64,000 nucleotides of DNA from Caballeronia mineralivorans PML1(12) (GCF_001028175.1 NZ_AEJF01000230.1:62001-126000), one strand, 5' to 3'; numbered from the stretch's first letter, positions 33,385-42,303 are shown. The notes: generated from the sequence alone by a model not told the origin. A program made the numbers and translations.

Positions 33385-34155
33385 CTAGTTCGCCGGCGAA
33401 ACGAGGTCGAATCCGTTCGCTTTCAACGACGCCTCCACTGCCAGTCCGGTGAGATAAGAGAGCAGCTTTTTTGCCGCTTCCTGTGACGCGCTGTTGGTGC
33501 CGATACCCACTGCGTAGGTCGTTTTGAGCTGCAGGTCTTCTGGAATAGGCCCGACGAGCGTGACGCCATGAACAGGCTTGATTTCGCTGATCTGCCCCAG
33601 TCCGAGGGATACCTCGCCCCGCGCCATGGCCTCCATAGCGGTTTGTCCTTCGGCGTAGTACTTGATCTTGGCGTCTACCCGGTCACCAATCCCGAGGCGG
33701 TCGATCAGCTTGGCGAGATATATGCCCGAAGTCGCTCCGGTTGCCGGGTTGGCCATCCCGATCGACGGAGCGTCGAGCAGGACATGCGCGAACGCCTGGT
33801 CATCCCCGATCCAGGGCGCGGCGGTGCCGGTTTTGACCGCTATACCGAGTCGCACGCGCGCGAGGTCTCTTTCCGATCCCTCCTGCACCAGATGACGCTC
33901 GACCAAATTGGCCAGCGGCATGGGAGGAACAATGACGAGATCGAAAGCTTCCCCCGACACCGCCCGATCGTGCACCTGGCCTGCGGTGCCATAGATCAAG
34001 CGTACATGATCGCCACTCGCCGCAAAGTATTGCTCGGGCAGTTTCTCAAGAGCGCCCTTCAGCGCCGCCGCCGAAAAAACTACCAGATCTGCTGCGTGAG
34101 CCGGCTGAATCACAGCGAGCAGCACACCGATTAAAAATCCCGCCTTGGTTTTCAT
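33385..34155 (-). CDS. ModA-like periplasmic binding protein, orphan
   Basis: A 256-residue type II periplasmic binding protein. Signal peptide MKTKAGFLIGVLLAVIQPAHA, then DLVVFSAAALKGALEKLPEQY, GTAGQVHDRAVSGEAFDLVI and ANPATGATSGIYLAKLIDRLG. The fold is that of ModA and the ModA-like receptors. No ModB or ModC gene is present. Several residues usual for molybdate binding cannot be verified by eye. It sits between the FAH-type enzyme and the beta-propeller and may serve as an organic-anion receptor instead. Confidence 0.8.
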   Translation of the reverse strand: MKTKAGFLIGVLLAVIQPAHAADLVVFSAAALKGALEKLPEQYFAASGDHVRLIYGTAGQVHDRAVSGEAFDLVIVPPMPLANLVERHLVQEGSERDLARVRLGIAVKTGTAAPWIGDDQAFAHVLLDAPSIGMANPATGATSGIYLAKLIDRLGIGDRVDAKIKYYAEGQTAMEAMARGEVSLGLGQISEIKPVHGVTLVGPIPEDLQLKTTYAVGIGTNSASQEAAKKLLSYLTGLAVEASLKANGFDLVSPAN

Positions 34156-34178
34156 GAGAACTGTCCTCACGATGAGCC

Positions 34179-35261
34179 TCATTGAGTACTGTAGACGCCG
34201 ATGCAACCACCGCACGGACCACCTGTTTTAGGAAGCGGCACAAACACATGTCCATTCACGTCGCTCGCGGCAACCGAATGGGCATTACCTCCCGTCGGGA
34301 TACTCTGTAAGAGCGTGTTGGTCTTGGCATCGATCACGCCCAGAACCGGACCATTCGGCATCTGCCGGCCGCTAATGTAGTACTGCCCGTTTTTAGCGCT
34401 ATAAGCCACTTCGTCAGATGCGCCCATATCGGGAACCGTGGCGACGACCGCCCCGCTATCTCCGTTGACGATCAGCGTAACCGGTTTGAGCGTCGACTTC
34501 TTGCCGCCGGCGTTGCAACCGATCACCAGATTCTTTCCCGGCCCGCGTGCCAGCCCGGCAGGTGTGCAGTCGGAAACCTTCATGACATTCGTGACTTCGC
34601 CCTTAAGCGGATCGATCAAAGCGATTCCGCCCGTTGACTTGTCGCCCTTGATTTCCGGAACCGTCATCAGGAAGATGCTTTTCGGCGCGTAATAGATTGG
34701 CTGCTCGATTCCATCGGTCGCGTCATTGAAGACGATCTTTTTGAGGATCTTATGTCCTGGCTTGGTCGAGATCAGCGTCACGAAGGGAGGATCATCCGCA
34801 TCGTTGGTGACGATAAAGATATGGTGCTTGGGGTCGTACGCCATTTCGTCAGCGCGGTTTTTCCCGCCCGTCTTGATCGTATCGACGATTTTCTGGGACT
34901 TCAGGTCGATGACTTTGACCGAGCTATCCCCATCGCCGGCCCAGGCTTCATCGCCGATTACCAGGACGCCGTTAGGCCCCGCTGTATCGTTGTCCTTGTC
35001 AAAGCCGACGAAACCGGGGATCTGGCCCATCACCTTCCCTGTTGTTGCATCGACGATATCAACGGCCTTGTTGCTGCGGTCGGCCAGGTAATACCGGTTT
35101 GTCTTTTGATCGACATAACTGATGTCGAACGAATCCAGCGGGGCGCCCGGAACCTGTACTTTGGAAATCATCTTGAGTTCAGCGGCACCGACATGGCCGG
35201 TCAGAACACAAGAGAACAGGCTGCCGAGCAGCGCTAGCGACTTGAGCTTGTGTGACATCAT
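34179..35261 (-). CDS. Exported YncE-like beta-propeller protein
   Basis: About 360 residues with a signal peptide (SLALLGSLFSCVLTGHVGAA) and repeating blades: YVDQKTNRYYLADRSNKAVD, VKVIDLKSQKIVDTIKTGG, YDPKHHIFIVTNDADD, YSAKNGQYYISGRQ and DAKTNTLLQSIPTGG. A GGPCGGC pair near the end may form a disulfide. It is probably periplasmic. A second gene of this type is at 48242-49237. The start is placed at the ATG pair 35256-35261; the much longer open frame upstream has no family support. Confidence 0.8.
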   Translation of the reverse strand: MMSHKLKSLALLGSLFSCVLTGHVGAAELKMISKVQVPGAPLDSFDISYVDQKTNRYYLADRSNKAVDIVDATTGKVMGQIPGFVGFDKDNDTAGPNGVLVIGDEAWAGDGDSSVKVIDLKSQKIVDTIKTGGKNRADEMAYDPKHHIFIVTNDADDPPFVTLISTKPGHKILKKIVFNDATDGIEQPIYYAPKSIFLMTVPEIKGDKSTGGIALIDPLKGEVTNVMKVSDCTPAGLARGPGKNLVIGCNAGGKKSTLKPVTLIVNGDSGAVVATVPDMGASDEVAYSAKNGQYYISGRQMPNGPVLGVIDAKTNTLLQSIPTGGNAHSVAASDVNGHVFVPLPKTGGPCGGCIGVYSTQ

Positions 35262-35442
35262 CTCCATCCATTTTGTATTGTTGCCATTGCCTGTTTCAGG
35301 GTTAACGGCCGATGTTTTTCGCCGAGGGGTGTCTTGCGGAAGCATCGAAAGAAGGCACTTCCTGCGCCGCTCTACAGGACAGGTGCAACTCGGAATCGAG
35401 CGCCGTTCTGGCGACGATTCCGGGTACTGACGCGCTATCACG

Positions 35443-36588
35443 TCAGAACTTGTGGGTAATACCCAAGATGAGAGCGACCTGGTTTGGAGTACTTGAGCTT
35501 GATTCGAGGTCACCCACCGACCCACCGGCAGCGACGATGCTATTGCCGTCCTCGCTGAACGTGGTGCCGTGTGCATGCGAGTAACCGCCGATTGCATAGA
35601 CGGTCGTGCGCTTGGACAGGAAGTATTCCGTGCCCGCCGCAACGGTGTTGTACGTAGCCGAAGAGGTGCCGCTTGACCGCATATAGGTGTAGCCGACATT
35701 CACCGCAAGCGATGGCGTCACTTGGTACTCGAGGGAGGTCGCTCCGGTATTGAAGTTTTCAGTACGGTTGAATGCCGCGAAGTGTGCATAGGGCTTCCAC
35801 TCCGCATTGCTGTAGCGCACGTTAGCGGTAAACGGACCGATAACATACTGAGCTGCCACATGCGTGATCATCCGTGAGCCGACAAACGCGACGCCGCCAA
35901 AGAGCGGCGTGACGGAGTTGTTCTGGGTCTGGTCGGCAGTGCCCACACCAGTTGCACTGTCGTTCTTGGCGAAGACGTAACCAACTGCCAGACTCAGGCC
36001 ACCGTAGGTGTAAGATGCAGCAGCCGAGGACATCTCCTGCGACGATACGTTGCCCGCCACACCGCCCAGGCCGTACATCAATTCATACTGCAGGCCGCCA
36101 TACGTCGGACTCGTGTACTTGATCGAATTGTCGACCCGGAAGGTATTGTCATTGTTGTCGGCATCGCCCGGGGTGGTGAACGCGGGACCATAACCGTCGG
36201 CTGTAAGGGGTTGAACCAGATCAACTGTTGGATCCAACTGGCGACCGATGGTGACCGTGCCCAGGGAGGTGCTCGCCAGGCCAACCCATGCATTCTTGCC
36301 GAACTCGCGGCCACCCTGCCTCAACTTCCCGGTGTTGATGTCGAAACCGTTTTCGAGGTTGAAGATCGCCTGGAAGCCTCCGCCCAGGTCTTCCTTGCCT
36401 TTAATGCCCCACTGGTTAGTGGTCAGGTCAGCGCCCTGCATCGTCACTAAGGATGCGTGACCTACATTGTTGTAGTACGCCAGTGCGTTATCAATCTCGC
36501 CGTAAAGCGTGACACTGCTTTGGGCTTGGGCGGTCGAAGCTACGGATAGCATAGCCAGGGTAAAACTCGAAATTGCGAGTCGTCTCAT
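35443..36588 (-). CDS. Gram-negative trimeric porin (first copy)
   Basis: A 381-residue outer-membrane porin of the Burkholderia OmpC-like family. Signal peptide MRRLAISSFTLAMLSVASTAQA, first strand SSVTLYGEIDNALAYY, the constriction loop with GREFGKNAWVGLAS, FTTPGDADNNDNTFRVDNSI, and a C-terminal phenylalanine (GITHKF) for BAM insertion. It is about 80-90 percent similar by eye to the porin at 41098-42243. A sigma-54 promoter and a palindromic activator site lie upstream, and a DctD-type activator gene is adjacent. Confidence 0.95.
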   Translation of the reverse strand: MRRLAISSFTLAMLSVASTAQAQSSVTLYGEIDNALAYYNNVGHASLVTMQGADLTTNQWGIKGKEDLGGGFQAIFNLENGFDINTGKLRQGGREFGKNAWVGLASTSLGTVTIGRQLDPTVDLVQPLTADGYGPAFTTPGDADNNDNTFRVDNSIKYTSPTYGGLQYELMYGLGGVAGNVSSQEMSSAAASYTYGGLSLAVGYVFAKNDSATGVGTADQTQNNSVTPLFGGVAFVGSRMITHVAAQYVIGPFTANVRYSNAEWKPYAHFAAFNRTENFNTGATSLEYQVTPSLAVNVGYTYMRSSGTSSATYNTVAAGTEYFLSKRTTVYAIGGYSHAHGTTFSEDGNSIVAAGGSVGDLESSSSTPNQVALILGITHKF

Positions 36589-36624
36589 AAAATCTCCGAA
36601 ATATTATAGGTATAAGAAATTCAC

Positions 36625-36651
36625 AAATCGGTTAAGTTAGTACACCGATTT
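36625..36651. promoter_or_regulatory. Inverted repeat in the porin leader, shared with the second porin
   Basis: AAATCGGT-N11-ACCGATTT is a perfect 8-bp inverted repeat. Its right part includes TTAGTACACCGAT (36637-36649), which occurs at the same distance before the second porin (42291-42303). This suggests a common regulator or promoter element. Confidence 0.55.
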
Positions 36652-36821
36652 AAATTGCGTAAAAACCCTAGCACCGTACGCCGCCGTGCTGCACGGCAGC
36701 GGATCGGTTGGCTAAGCGTTTTAAGGCATGAGCAGCAAGGGGATTCGGTTAGGTTGATACACTCTGATGCGCGCAGTCATACACGGGTCTCGGTTGTTTT
36801 TAACATTACTGGAAACAACAA

Positions 36822-36837
36822 TGCAAGCGGCGTGCCA
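36822..36837 (-). promoter_or_regulatory. Sigma-54 promoter of the porin gene
   Basis: On the minus strand the sequence TGGCACG-CCGC-TTGCA matches the -24/-12 consensus (TGGCACG-N4-TTGCW) at every position. Transcription would begin near 36810, giving a leader of about 220 bases before the porin at 36588. Confidence 0.8.
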
Positions 36838-36865
36838 GTATAAAGGGATACTAAGCTATTGATTT

Positions 36866-36883
36866 GAAGCGCATTAGCGCTTC
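36866..36883. promoter_or_regulatory. Palindromic upstream activator site
   Basis: GAAGCGC-ATTA-GCGCTTC has perfect 7-bp arms. It lies about 30 bases before the -24 element, roughly -55 to -75 from the predicted start. This is a suitable place for a sigma-54 activator dimer, most likely the DctD-like protein encoded just upstream. Confidence 0.6.
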
Positions 36884-36974
36884 GTTCACTCAGCCTTATT
36901 GCGAAAAACCAGACAAGCGGCTATCTAATGGCTGGAAAAAGTGTCAAGCGCTGCCAAACGGTAATCCAGAACGT

Positions 36975-38318
36975 TCATTTGAACTCCTCGGAACTGATGC
37001 CCAGACGACGCATCTTGTCGTATAGCGTTTTTTTGGGAACACCCAAACGCTCGCACGCCACAACCGCGCGGCCTGAACATTCGCGCAATGCCTCCTCGAT
37101 CAACTGGCGCTCGAACAGATTAAGTTTCGTGTCGAGGGAGGGTTTCTCAGTACTGTCGTCGATACTCGCTGCGTCGACGCGCGTCGGCATACCTAATGTA
37201 AAGCGTTCGGCCACATTACGTAATTCCCTTACGTTTCCCGCCCACGATCTTGACATCAGGTCGCGCATTTGCGCGGACGAGATATCCGGGATCGGCTTGT
37301 TGTATTCAGCAGCAGCACGTAAGACGAAGTGCTCGAACAATAGCGGGATATCCTCGCGGCGTTCCCGCAGCGGAGGAATCTCAAGCACGATAACGCCTAG
37401 TCTGTAGTACAAATCGTCGCGAAAATGATTTAGCGAAGACAGCGCCAATAGATCCGCCTTGGACCCGGCAACGATCCGGCAGTCCATCTGGAGCAGTTCG
37501 TTGGAGCCGACACGCTCGAATTTTTTCTCCTGCAGCAAGCGCAACAGTTTTACTTGAAGCGACATCTGCATTGTTTCGATCTCGTCAAGAAACAGCGTGC
37601 CTCCCTGAGCGTACTCAATTTTTCCGATACGCCGTTTGATCGCACCGGTGAAGGAGCCAGCCTCATGGCCGAACACCTCGCTCTCGAACAATAGCTCCGG
37701 GATACCCGCGCAATTGATCGCCGCGAAGTTCTTCGCCTTTCGATGCCCGTAATCGTGCAGGGAACGGGCGACCAGTTCCTTGCCCGTTCCGGTTTCGCCG
37801 AAAATCAGCGCATTCGCGTCGGTGTCGGCAAGCTCCAGGATCATTCGGCGCAGACGTTCGATGACAGGAGAACGTCCAAGAATTTTCGCTTCTATACTAT
37901 CGCGATGGGCAAGTGTCTGGCGCACGGCTGCAAGTTCGAGCGTCAGGCGACGTTTTTCCAGCGCACGGCGTGAAACGTCGACCAGTTGCTCCGACGAGTA
38001 GGGTTTCTCGACAAAATCATAAGCACCCCGACGCATCGAGTCGACCGCCATTGGAATATCGCCGTGTCCGGTCACGAGGATGACCGGTAGCGACGCGTCG
38101 GTTCCAATCGCATGCTCCAGTAACGCGAGGCCGCTCATACCGGGCAGCCGGATATCGCTGACCAGAATGCCGGGGAAACCAAACTCGATATAACGCAGGG
38201 CATCTTCGGCCCGCTCGAACGACTGGACCTCCAGGCCGCTCAAACGAAGCGCTTGCATGCCGCCGAGGCGCACCGCCGCGTCATCTTCCACAAATAGCAC
38301 TTTTAGATTTTTAGACAT
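36975..38318 (-). CDS. Sigma-54-dependent response regulator, DctD-like
   Basis: A 447-residue NtrC-family activator. The receiver domain has E11/D12/D13, phospho-acceptor D55 (LVSDIRLPG) and a KPY loop. The AAA+ domain has Walker A GETGTGKE, FLDEIETM and the sigma-54 contact loop written GSFTGA instead of GAFTGA. A Fis-type helix-turn-helix (RAVVACERLGVPKKTLYDKM) ends the protein. It follows the sensor kinase by 7 bases. The likely target is the sigma-54 promoter of the adjacent porin. Confidence 0.94.
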   Translation of the reverse strand: MSKNLKVLFVEDDAAVRLGGMQALRLSGLEVQSFERAEDALRYIEFGFPGILVSDIRLPGMSGLALLEHAIGTDASLPVILVTGHGDIPMAVDSMRRGAYDFVEKPYSSEQLVDVSRRALEKRRLTLELAAVRQTLAHRDSIEAKILGRSPVIERLRRMILELADTDANALIFGETGTGKELVARSLHDYGHRKAKNFAAINCAGIPELLFESEVFGHEAGSFTGAIKRRIGKIEYAQGGTLFLDEIETMQMSLQVKLLRLLQEKKFERVGSNELLQMDCRIVAGSKADLLALSSLNHFRDDLYYRLGVIVLEIPPLRERREDIPLLFEHFVLRAAAEYNKPIPDISSAQMRDLMSRSWAGNVRELRNVAERFTLGMPTRVDAASIDDSTEKPSLDTKLNLFERQLIEEALRECSGRAVVACERLGVPKKTLYDKMRRLGISSEEFK

Positions 38319-38325
38319 CGTCTCC

Positions 38326-40266
38326 TCACAGTGTGGTCCGTTTTAGCCTGACGGTGAATTCAGTGCTGTCAGGCCTGTTTTGGGCGACCAGAGTACCTCC
38401 GAACTCTTGGATGATGCCGATCGAAATCGTCAAACCTAATCCCAGCCCTTCGCCCTTATCTTTAGTCGTGAAGAACGGTTCGAACAAGTGACTGCGGACC
38501 TCGTCCGATATGCCAACACCGGTGTCGCGCACGCTAATCGAAACGTGATCCTCTTCGCCACAAACGGTAATTGTCAGCACCCGCGCTCGAGCTGAGTGGT
38601 CGATGTCGACTTCGGCGATCGCATCCAGCGCGTTGCCGATCAGATTGATCAATACCTGCTCAAGCCGGTTGGGTTCCGCGATTGCGTACAAGTTGTCTTG
38701 TGGCTCCTCGCGCACCAACTCGACATCGCCGCTACGAATCCGGGCATCAAGCAGAAAAATGGCATTGGAGATGGCAGAGCCAACCAGCACCCGTTCCAGG
38801 TAGGTGGGCGATTTACGCGCAAAGCGTTTGAGCTGGCTAGTGATTTTCCCCATGCGTTCGGTCATGTCGCAAATGACCCGCAGGTTCTGCTGCGCCTCGT
38901 CGAGTTCAAGCCGCTGCATGAACATCAGCGCGTTCGACGACAAGGTCCGGAGCGCCGCCAAAGGTTGATTGAGTTCATGCGTAATGCTTGCGGACATCTG
39001 CCCGAGCGCTGCCATTTTTCCGGCCTGGACCAACTCCTGCAACGTCGATTTGAGTACGGCTTCCGCACGGTGGCGCTCCGCAATCTCGATTTTCAACGTC
39101 TTGTTGATTCGATTCAACGCATCGGTTCGGCGCATCACCTTGCGTTCGAGCTCTTCATTCATGTGGCGCAGGTTTTCCTTGGCAGCAAGTTCCTGCGCGA
39201 TGATCCGCCGCCGCTGCAAAAGATACAAAGCGAAAACCGTCACCAACGTCATCCCCGACCCGACCCCAAGGGCGACATTCACTGCGGCAACCCTAGCCGA
39301 TTTAATATCGGACAGCGTGTTGATCGTCCAGCTTGTGCCTGGCACCGGGCGACTCAATAGCAAAAAGCGCGATGTTAGAAATGACGGAGCATGTGGGCCC
39401 AGAATCGCGTCAGACGCGAACCTGGCGATACTGGCCATGTCGCCTTCTGGCTTTTGCCTAATCAAGCCGACGGGTTCCAATGCGCCAGGCGCATCATATT
39501 GATGATCGGCGGCGATCGTCGCGCGAGCATCCTGCGATAAAACGCCGAGTGACTTGAATCTCCAGCGGTCCTGGGTCGATAGAAAAATAACGCCGTGAGC
39601 ATCGCTGATCATTGCCGTATCGCCCGCGCGTCGCCAAATTTGCTCGATCTTGTCGAGGTTGATCTTGACGGTCGCGATGCCGACGACTTTGCCGCTGGCG
39701 TAGATGCGCTCGGCATAGAAGTAGCCAGCTTCCTTGCTCGCGGCCCCTAAGCCATAGAACGAGCCACTGCCAGTCGAGAGCGCTTTCCGGAAATAGGGCC
39801 TGTAGCCGTAGTTCATCCCGACGAAACTATATGACTGGTCCCAGTTGCTCGACGCCAGGGTGTTGCCCTGCACATCCATGATGTACAGAGTGTCCGAATG
39901 CGCCCCCCGATTGACCGCGGCCAGATATCGATCGACCTGACCGGTGAGCGCAACATCGTCAGGCTCCTGCAGCAGTCGAACGACTTCGGGGTTGAGGTTC
40001 ACGAGCGACGGCAAGTAGGCATAGCGCGCCAGTTCGCTCTTTAGCGCCGTGTCGTAGATTTCGACGCGATGGATCGCCGCGCTGCGAATAGTTTCGATGC
40101 CGAGTTGCTCTGTGTAGCTATAGGACCAGTAAATGCCCGCAGTAATGAGCAACAGGACGCAAATATGGCTCCACAAGCCGTGGCGAGCACGCAAACGCTG
40201 GCGGAGCCAGCTCCGCACCGGCCGGTCGCGCACACCCACCACGGGTTGAAGGCCACCGAGTGACAT
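38326..40266 (-). CDS. Membrane sensor histidine kinase, DctB-like
   Basis: A 646-residue kinase. TM1 is at about 31-51 (LWSHICVLLLITAGIYWSY). A periplasmic double-PAS/dCache sensor follows, with SFVGMNYGYRPYFRKALSTG as in DctB. TM2 lies near 325-350. The cytoplasmic part has a coiled linker, the H-box ASITHELNQPLAAL, N-box NLIGNALDAI, DTGVGIS and GLGLTIS. DctB proteins sense C4-dicarboxylates or other carboxylic acids. It starts 3 bases after a small 37-residue open frame. Confidence 0.94.
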   Translation of the reverse strand: MSLGGLQPVVGVRDRPVRSWLRQRLRARHGLWSHICVLLLITAGIYWSYSYTEQLGIETIRSAAIHRVEIYDTALKSELARYAYLPSLVNLNPEVVRLLQEPDDVALTGQVDRYLAAVNRGAHSDTLYIMDVQGNTLASSNWDQSYSFVGMNYGYRPYFRKALSTGSGSFYGLGAASKEAGYFYAERIYASGKVVGIATVKINLDKIEQIWRRAGDTAMISDAHGVIFLSTQDRWRFKSLGVLSQDARATIAADHQYDAPGALEPVGLIRQKPEGDMASIARFASDAILGPHAPSFLTSRFLLLSRPVPGTSWTINTLSDIKSARVAAVNVALGVGSGMTLVTVFALYLLQRRRIIAQELAAKENLRHMNEELERKVMRRTDALNRINKTLKIEIAERHRAEAVLKSTLQELVQAGKMAALGQMSASITHELNQPLAALRTLSSNALMFMQRLELDEAQQNLRVICDMTERMGKITSQLKRFARKSPTYLERVLVGSAISNAIFLLDARIRSGDVELVREEPQDNLYAIAEPNRLEQVLINLIGNALDAIAEVDIDHSARARVLTITVCGEEDHVSISVRDTGVGISDEVRSHLFEPFFTTKDKGEGLGLGLTISIGIIQEFGGTLVAQNRPDSTEFTVRLKRTTL

Positions 40267-40269
40267 GTG

Positions 40270-40383
40270 TTAGCTCTCGCTAAACACCCGCGCATCGGCA
40301 CCGGCATCAAGATGCGCAAGCGCATCCGCCGGTTGAAGGTCTTCGAGGAGGCAGTCCAGCCGTGCTCCTGCGTTCACATTCAT
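40270..40383 (-). CDS. 37-residue leader open reading frame before the sensor kinase
   Basis: MNVNAGARLDCLLEDLQPAD, then ALAHLDAGADARVFSES. It has an AGGAG site about 7 bases before its ATG. It ends TAA only 3 bases before the ATG of the DctB-like kinase, so the two would be translationally coupled. The peptide is acidic with no membrane segment. It may be a real small protein or a leader that sets kinase translation. Confidence 0.45.
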   Translation of the reverse strand: MNVNAGARLDCLLEDLQPADALAHLDAGADARVFSES

Positions 40384-40615
40384 TTCTGTCTCCTGCAAAC
40401 CTTGAATGGTTTGTCGTATTGCATGAACTACCGGATTACTTCGTCGGCTTAATTACCTTCTCATTGCACAGACCTGACACAACAGCGCCGCAATTCCAGG
40501 CGATAAGCTCAGTCATAAGTCTCTCTTAAGGGTTTTGCCCTAGATTAGGCAACTCGGACGACAGGCGAAAAGTCCGTCAGTCGACGCTTGTCAATTCATC
40601 TCACAGGAATTCGCT

Positions 40616-40930
40616 ATGCTCAAACCCTTGATTTCCGCGTCGCTTGTCACGACGACCCTTGTGGTCCACAGCTTGGCGGTGGCGCAAGTCACCCAACCTG
40701 TCACGCGGGCACAATTGGAAAACGAGCTTGCGCAACTGCGAGAGGCCGGCTATCGGCCCTCCACCGACAAAAACGGTTATCCCTATAACATCGAAGCCGC
40801 CGAAGCTCGACTTCGTGCTCAAAACGGTGTTGCAAATACCTCATACGGATCGATGGACCAAGGCTCGGTGTCGAGTTCCAGTTCCGGACCGGATACTCAG
40901 GCTACCCGCACACGCGCCGCATCAAACTGA
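40616..40930 (+). CDS. DUF4148 family exported protein
   Basis: A 104-residue protein of the Burkholderiaceae DUF4148 family. It has a signal peptide (MLKPLISASLVTTTLVVHSLAVA), then TRAQLENELAQLREAGYRPSTDKNGYPYNIEAAEARL, the family core, and a Ser-rich tail. CACAGGAATTCGCT supplies a modest ribosome site. The function is unknown. It is divergent from the sensor kinase and convergent with the second porin. Confidence 0.85.
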   Translation: MLKPLISASLVTTTLVVHSLAVAQVTQPVTRAQLENELAQLREAGYRPSTDKNGYPYNIEAAEARLRAQNGVANTSYGSMDQGSVSSSSSGPDTQATRTRAASN

Positions 40931-41097
40931 CGCGCATCACGCTCTACGACCCGCGCGTTCTCCGACCAGGTCACTCGAATCAAGCATGCATCCATCGTAT
41001 TGAATCCCTTTGTAGTGGCTCTCGACAGCAGCTTCGGCGCTCCGGCAATCCACAGTCGCCCTGGATAGAGAGATGTGCGGTGCGGCGCCGGTTCGCG

Positions 41098-42243
41098 TTA
41101 AAACTTGTGCGTTATGCCCAGGATGACGGCTACTTGATTAGGCGTGCCGGAACTCGACTCGAGGTCGCCGACTGTTCCGCCGGCGGCTACCAAGGAGTTG
41201 CCGTCCGAGCTGAATGTGGTACCGCGCGCATGAGAGTAGGCGCTGATCGCGTACAGAGTGGTTCGCTTCGACAAGAAATACTCTGTACCTACGGCGACCG
41301 TGTGATACGTGGCCGAAGATGCGCCGCTCGATCTCATGTAGGTGTACCCGGCATTCACGGCAAATGCAGGTGATATCAGGTATTCCAGTGACGTCGCTCC
41401 GGTATTGAACGTTTCAGTCCTGTTGAAAGCGGCCAATTTCACATACGGTTTCCATTGCGCATTGCTATACCGGATGTTGACAGTGAAAGGACCTATCACG
41501 TATTGCGCTGCGACATGTGCAATCGAACGCGATCCGATGAATGGGACGCTACCGAACAATGGCGTAACAGAATTGTTATGCGTCAGATCAGCCGTACCTA
41601 CGCCTGCCACACCGTCGTTTTTTGCGAAGATGTAGCCGGCCGCCAAACTTAAGGGGCCTCGGGTGTAAGCGACCGCCGCAGAAGAAGTCTCCTGAGACGA
41701 GACACTGCCCGGTACACCGCCCAATCCATACATCAACTCATACTGAAGTCCGCCGTACGTCGGGCTTGTGTATTTGATGGAGTTGTCGACGCGAAAGGTA
41801 TTGTCATTGTTGTCCGCGTCGCCAGGAGTCGTAAACGCCGGGCCATAGCCATCGGCTGTGAGTGGCTGAACCAGATCAACCGTCGGATCGAGCTGTCGAC
41901 CGATCGTCACTGAGCCAAGGGACTTGGACGCAAGCCCTACCCATGCGTTTTTACCAAACTCGCGTCCCCCTTGTCGCAGCGTACCCGTATTGATATCGAA
42001 TCCATTTTCGAGGTTGAAGATTGCCTGGAAGCCTCCTCCAAGATCTTCCTTGCCCTTCAACCCCCATTGGTTAGCCGTGAAGTCAGCGCCTTGTAAGGCG
42101 ACTAAAGAATGGTGACCAACGTTGTTGTAATAGGCGAACGCGTTATCTATTTCACCATACAGCGTCACACTACTTTGAGCTTGGGCAGCCGGAATCCCGC
42201 TTAATACCGCCAAGGGGAGGCTGACAATTGCGAGGCGTCTCAT
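41098..42243 (-). CDS. Gram-negative trimeric porin (second copy)
   Basis: A 381-residue porin of exactly the same length as that at 35443-36588 and identical over long stretches (the GREFGKNAWVGLAS loop and FTTPGDADNNDNTFRVDNSI). Differences cluster in the signal peptide and in outer loops (for example KNDGVAGVGTADLTHNNS against KNDSATGVGTADQTQNNS). It is a fairly recent duplicate. It lies downstream of tctA; no good sigma-54 promoter was found upstream, unlike the first copy. Confidence 0.95.
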   Translation of the reverse strand: MRRLAIVSLPLAVLSGIPAAQAQSSVTLYGEIDNAFAYYNNVGHHSLVALQGADFTANQWGLKGKEDLGGGFQAIFNLENGFDINTGTLRQGGREFGKNAWVGLASKSLGSVTIGRQLDPTVDLVQPLTADGYGPAFTTPGDADNNDNTFRVDNSIKYTSPTYGGLQYELMYGLGGVPGSVSSQETSSAAVAYTRGPLSLAAGYIFAKNDGVAGVGTADLTHNNSVTPLFGSVPFIGSRSIAHVAAQYVIGPFTVNIRYSNAQWKPYVKLAAFNRTETFNTGATSLEYLISPAFAVNAGYTYMRSSGASSATYHTVAVGTEYFLSKRTTLYAISAYSHARGTTFSSDGNSLVAAGGTVGDLESSSGTPNQVAVILGITHKF

Positions 42244-42290
42244 ACCATCTCCATAAATATCGTAGATTTTTTTAGTTACGGTTTATTTAC

Positions 42291-42303
42291 TTAGTACACC
42301 GAT
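42291..42303. promoter_or_regulatory. Conserved 13-bp element before the second porin
   Basis: TTAGTACACCGAT is identical to 36637-36649 before the first porin and sits 48-60 bases before the ATG in both cases. The flanking inverted repeat of the first copy is only partly kept here. Confidence 0.5.

Noticed and set aside
33385-34155. ModA-like protein as the molybdate supplier for the Mo-hydroxylase at 13-17 kb
   Set aside because: It is 16 kb away, has no modB or modC partner, and lies in a run of exported hydrolases; a link cannot be supported.
34179-35699. A 506-residue version of the beta-propeller protein
   Set aside because: The first 146 residues are low-complexity and run into the downstream part of the porin gene; the signal peptide begins at 35261.
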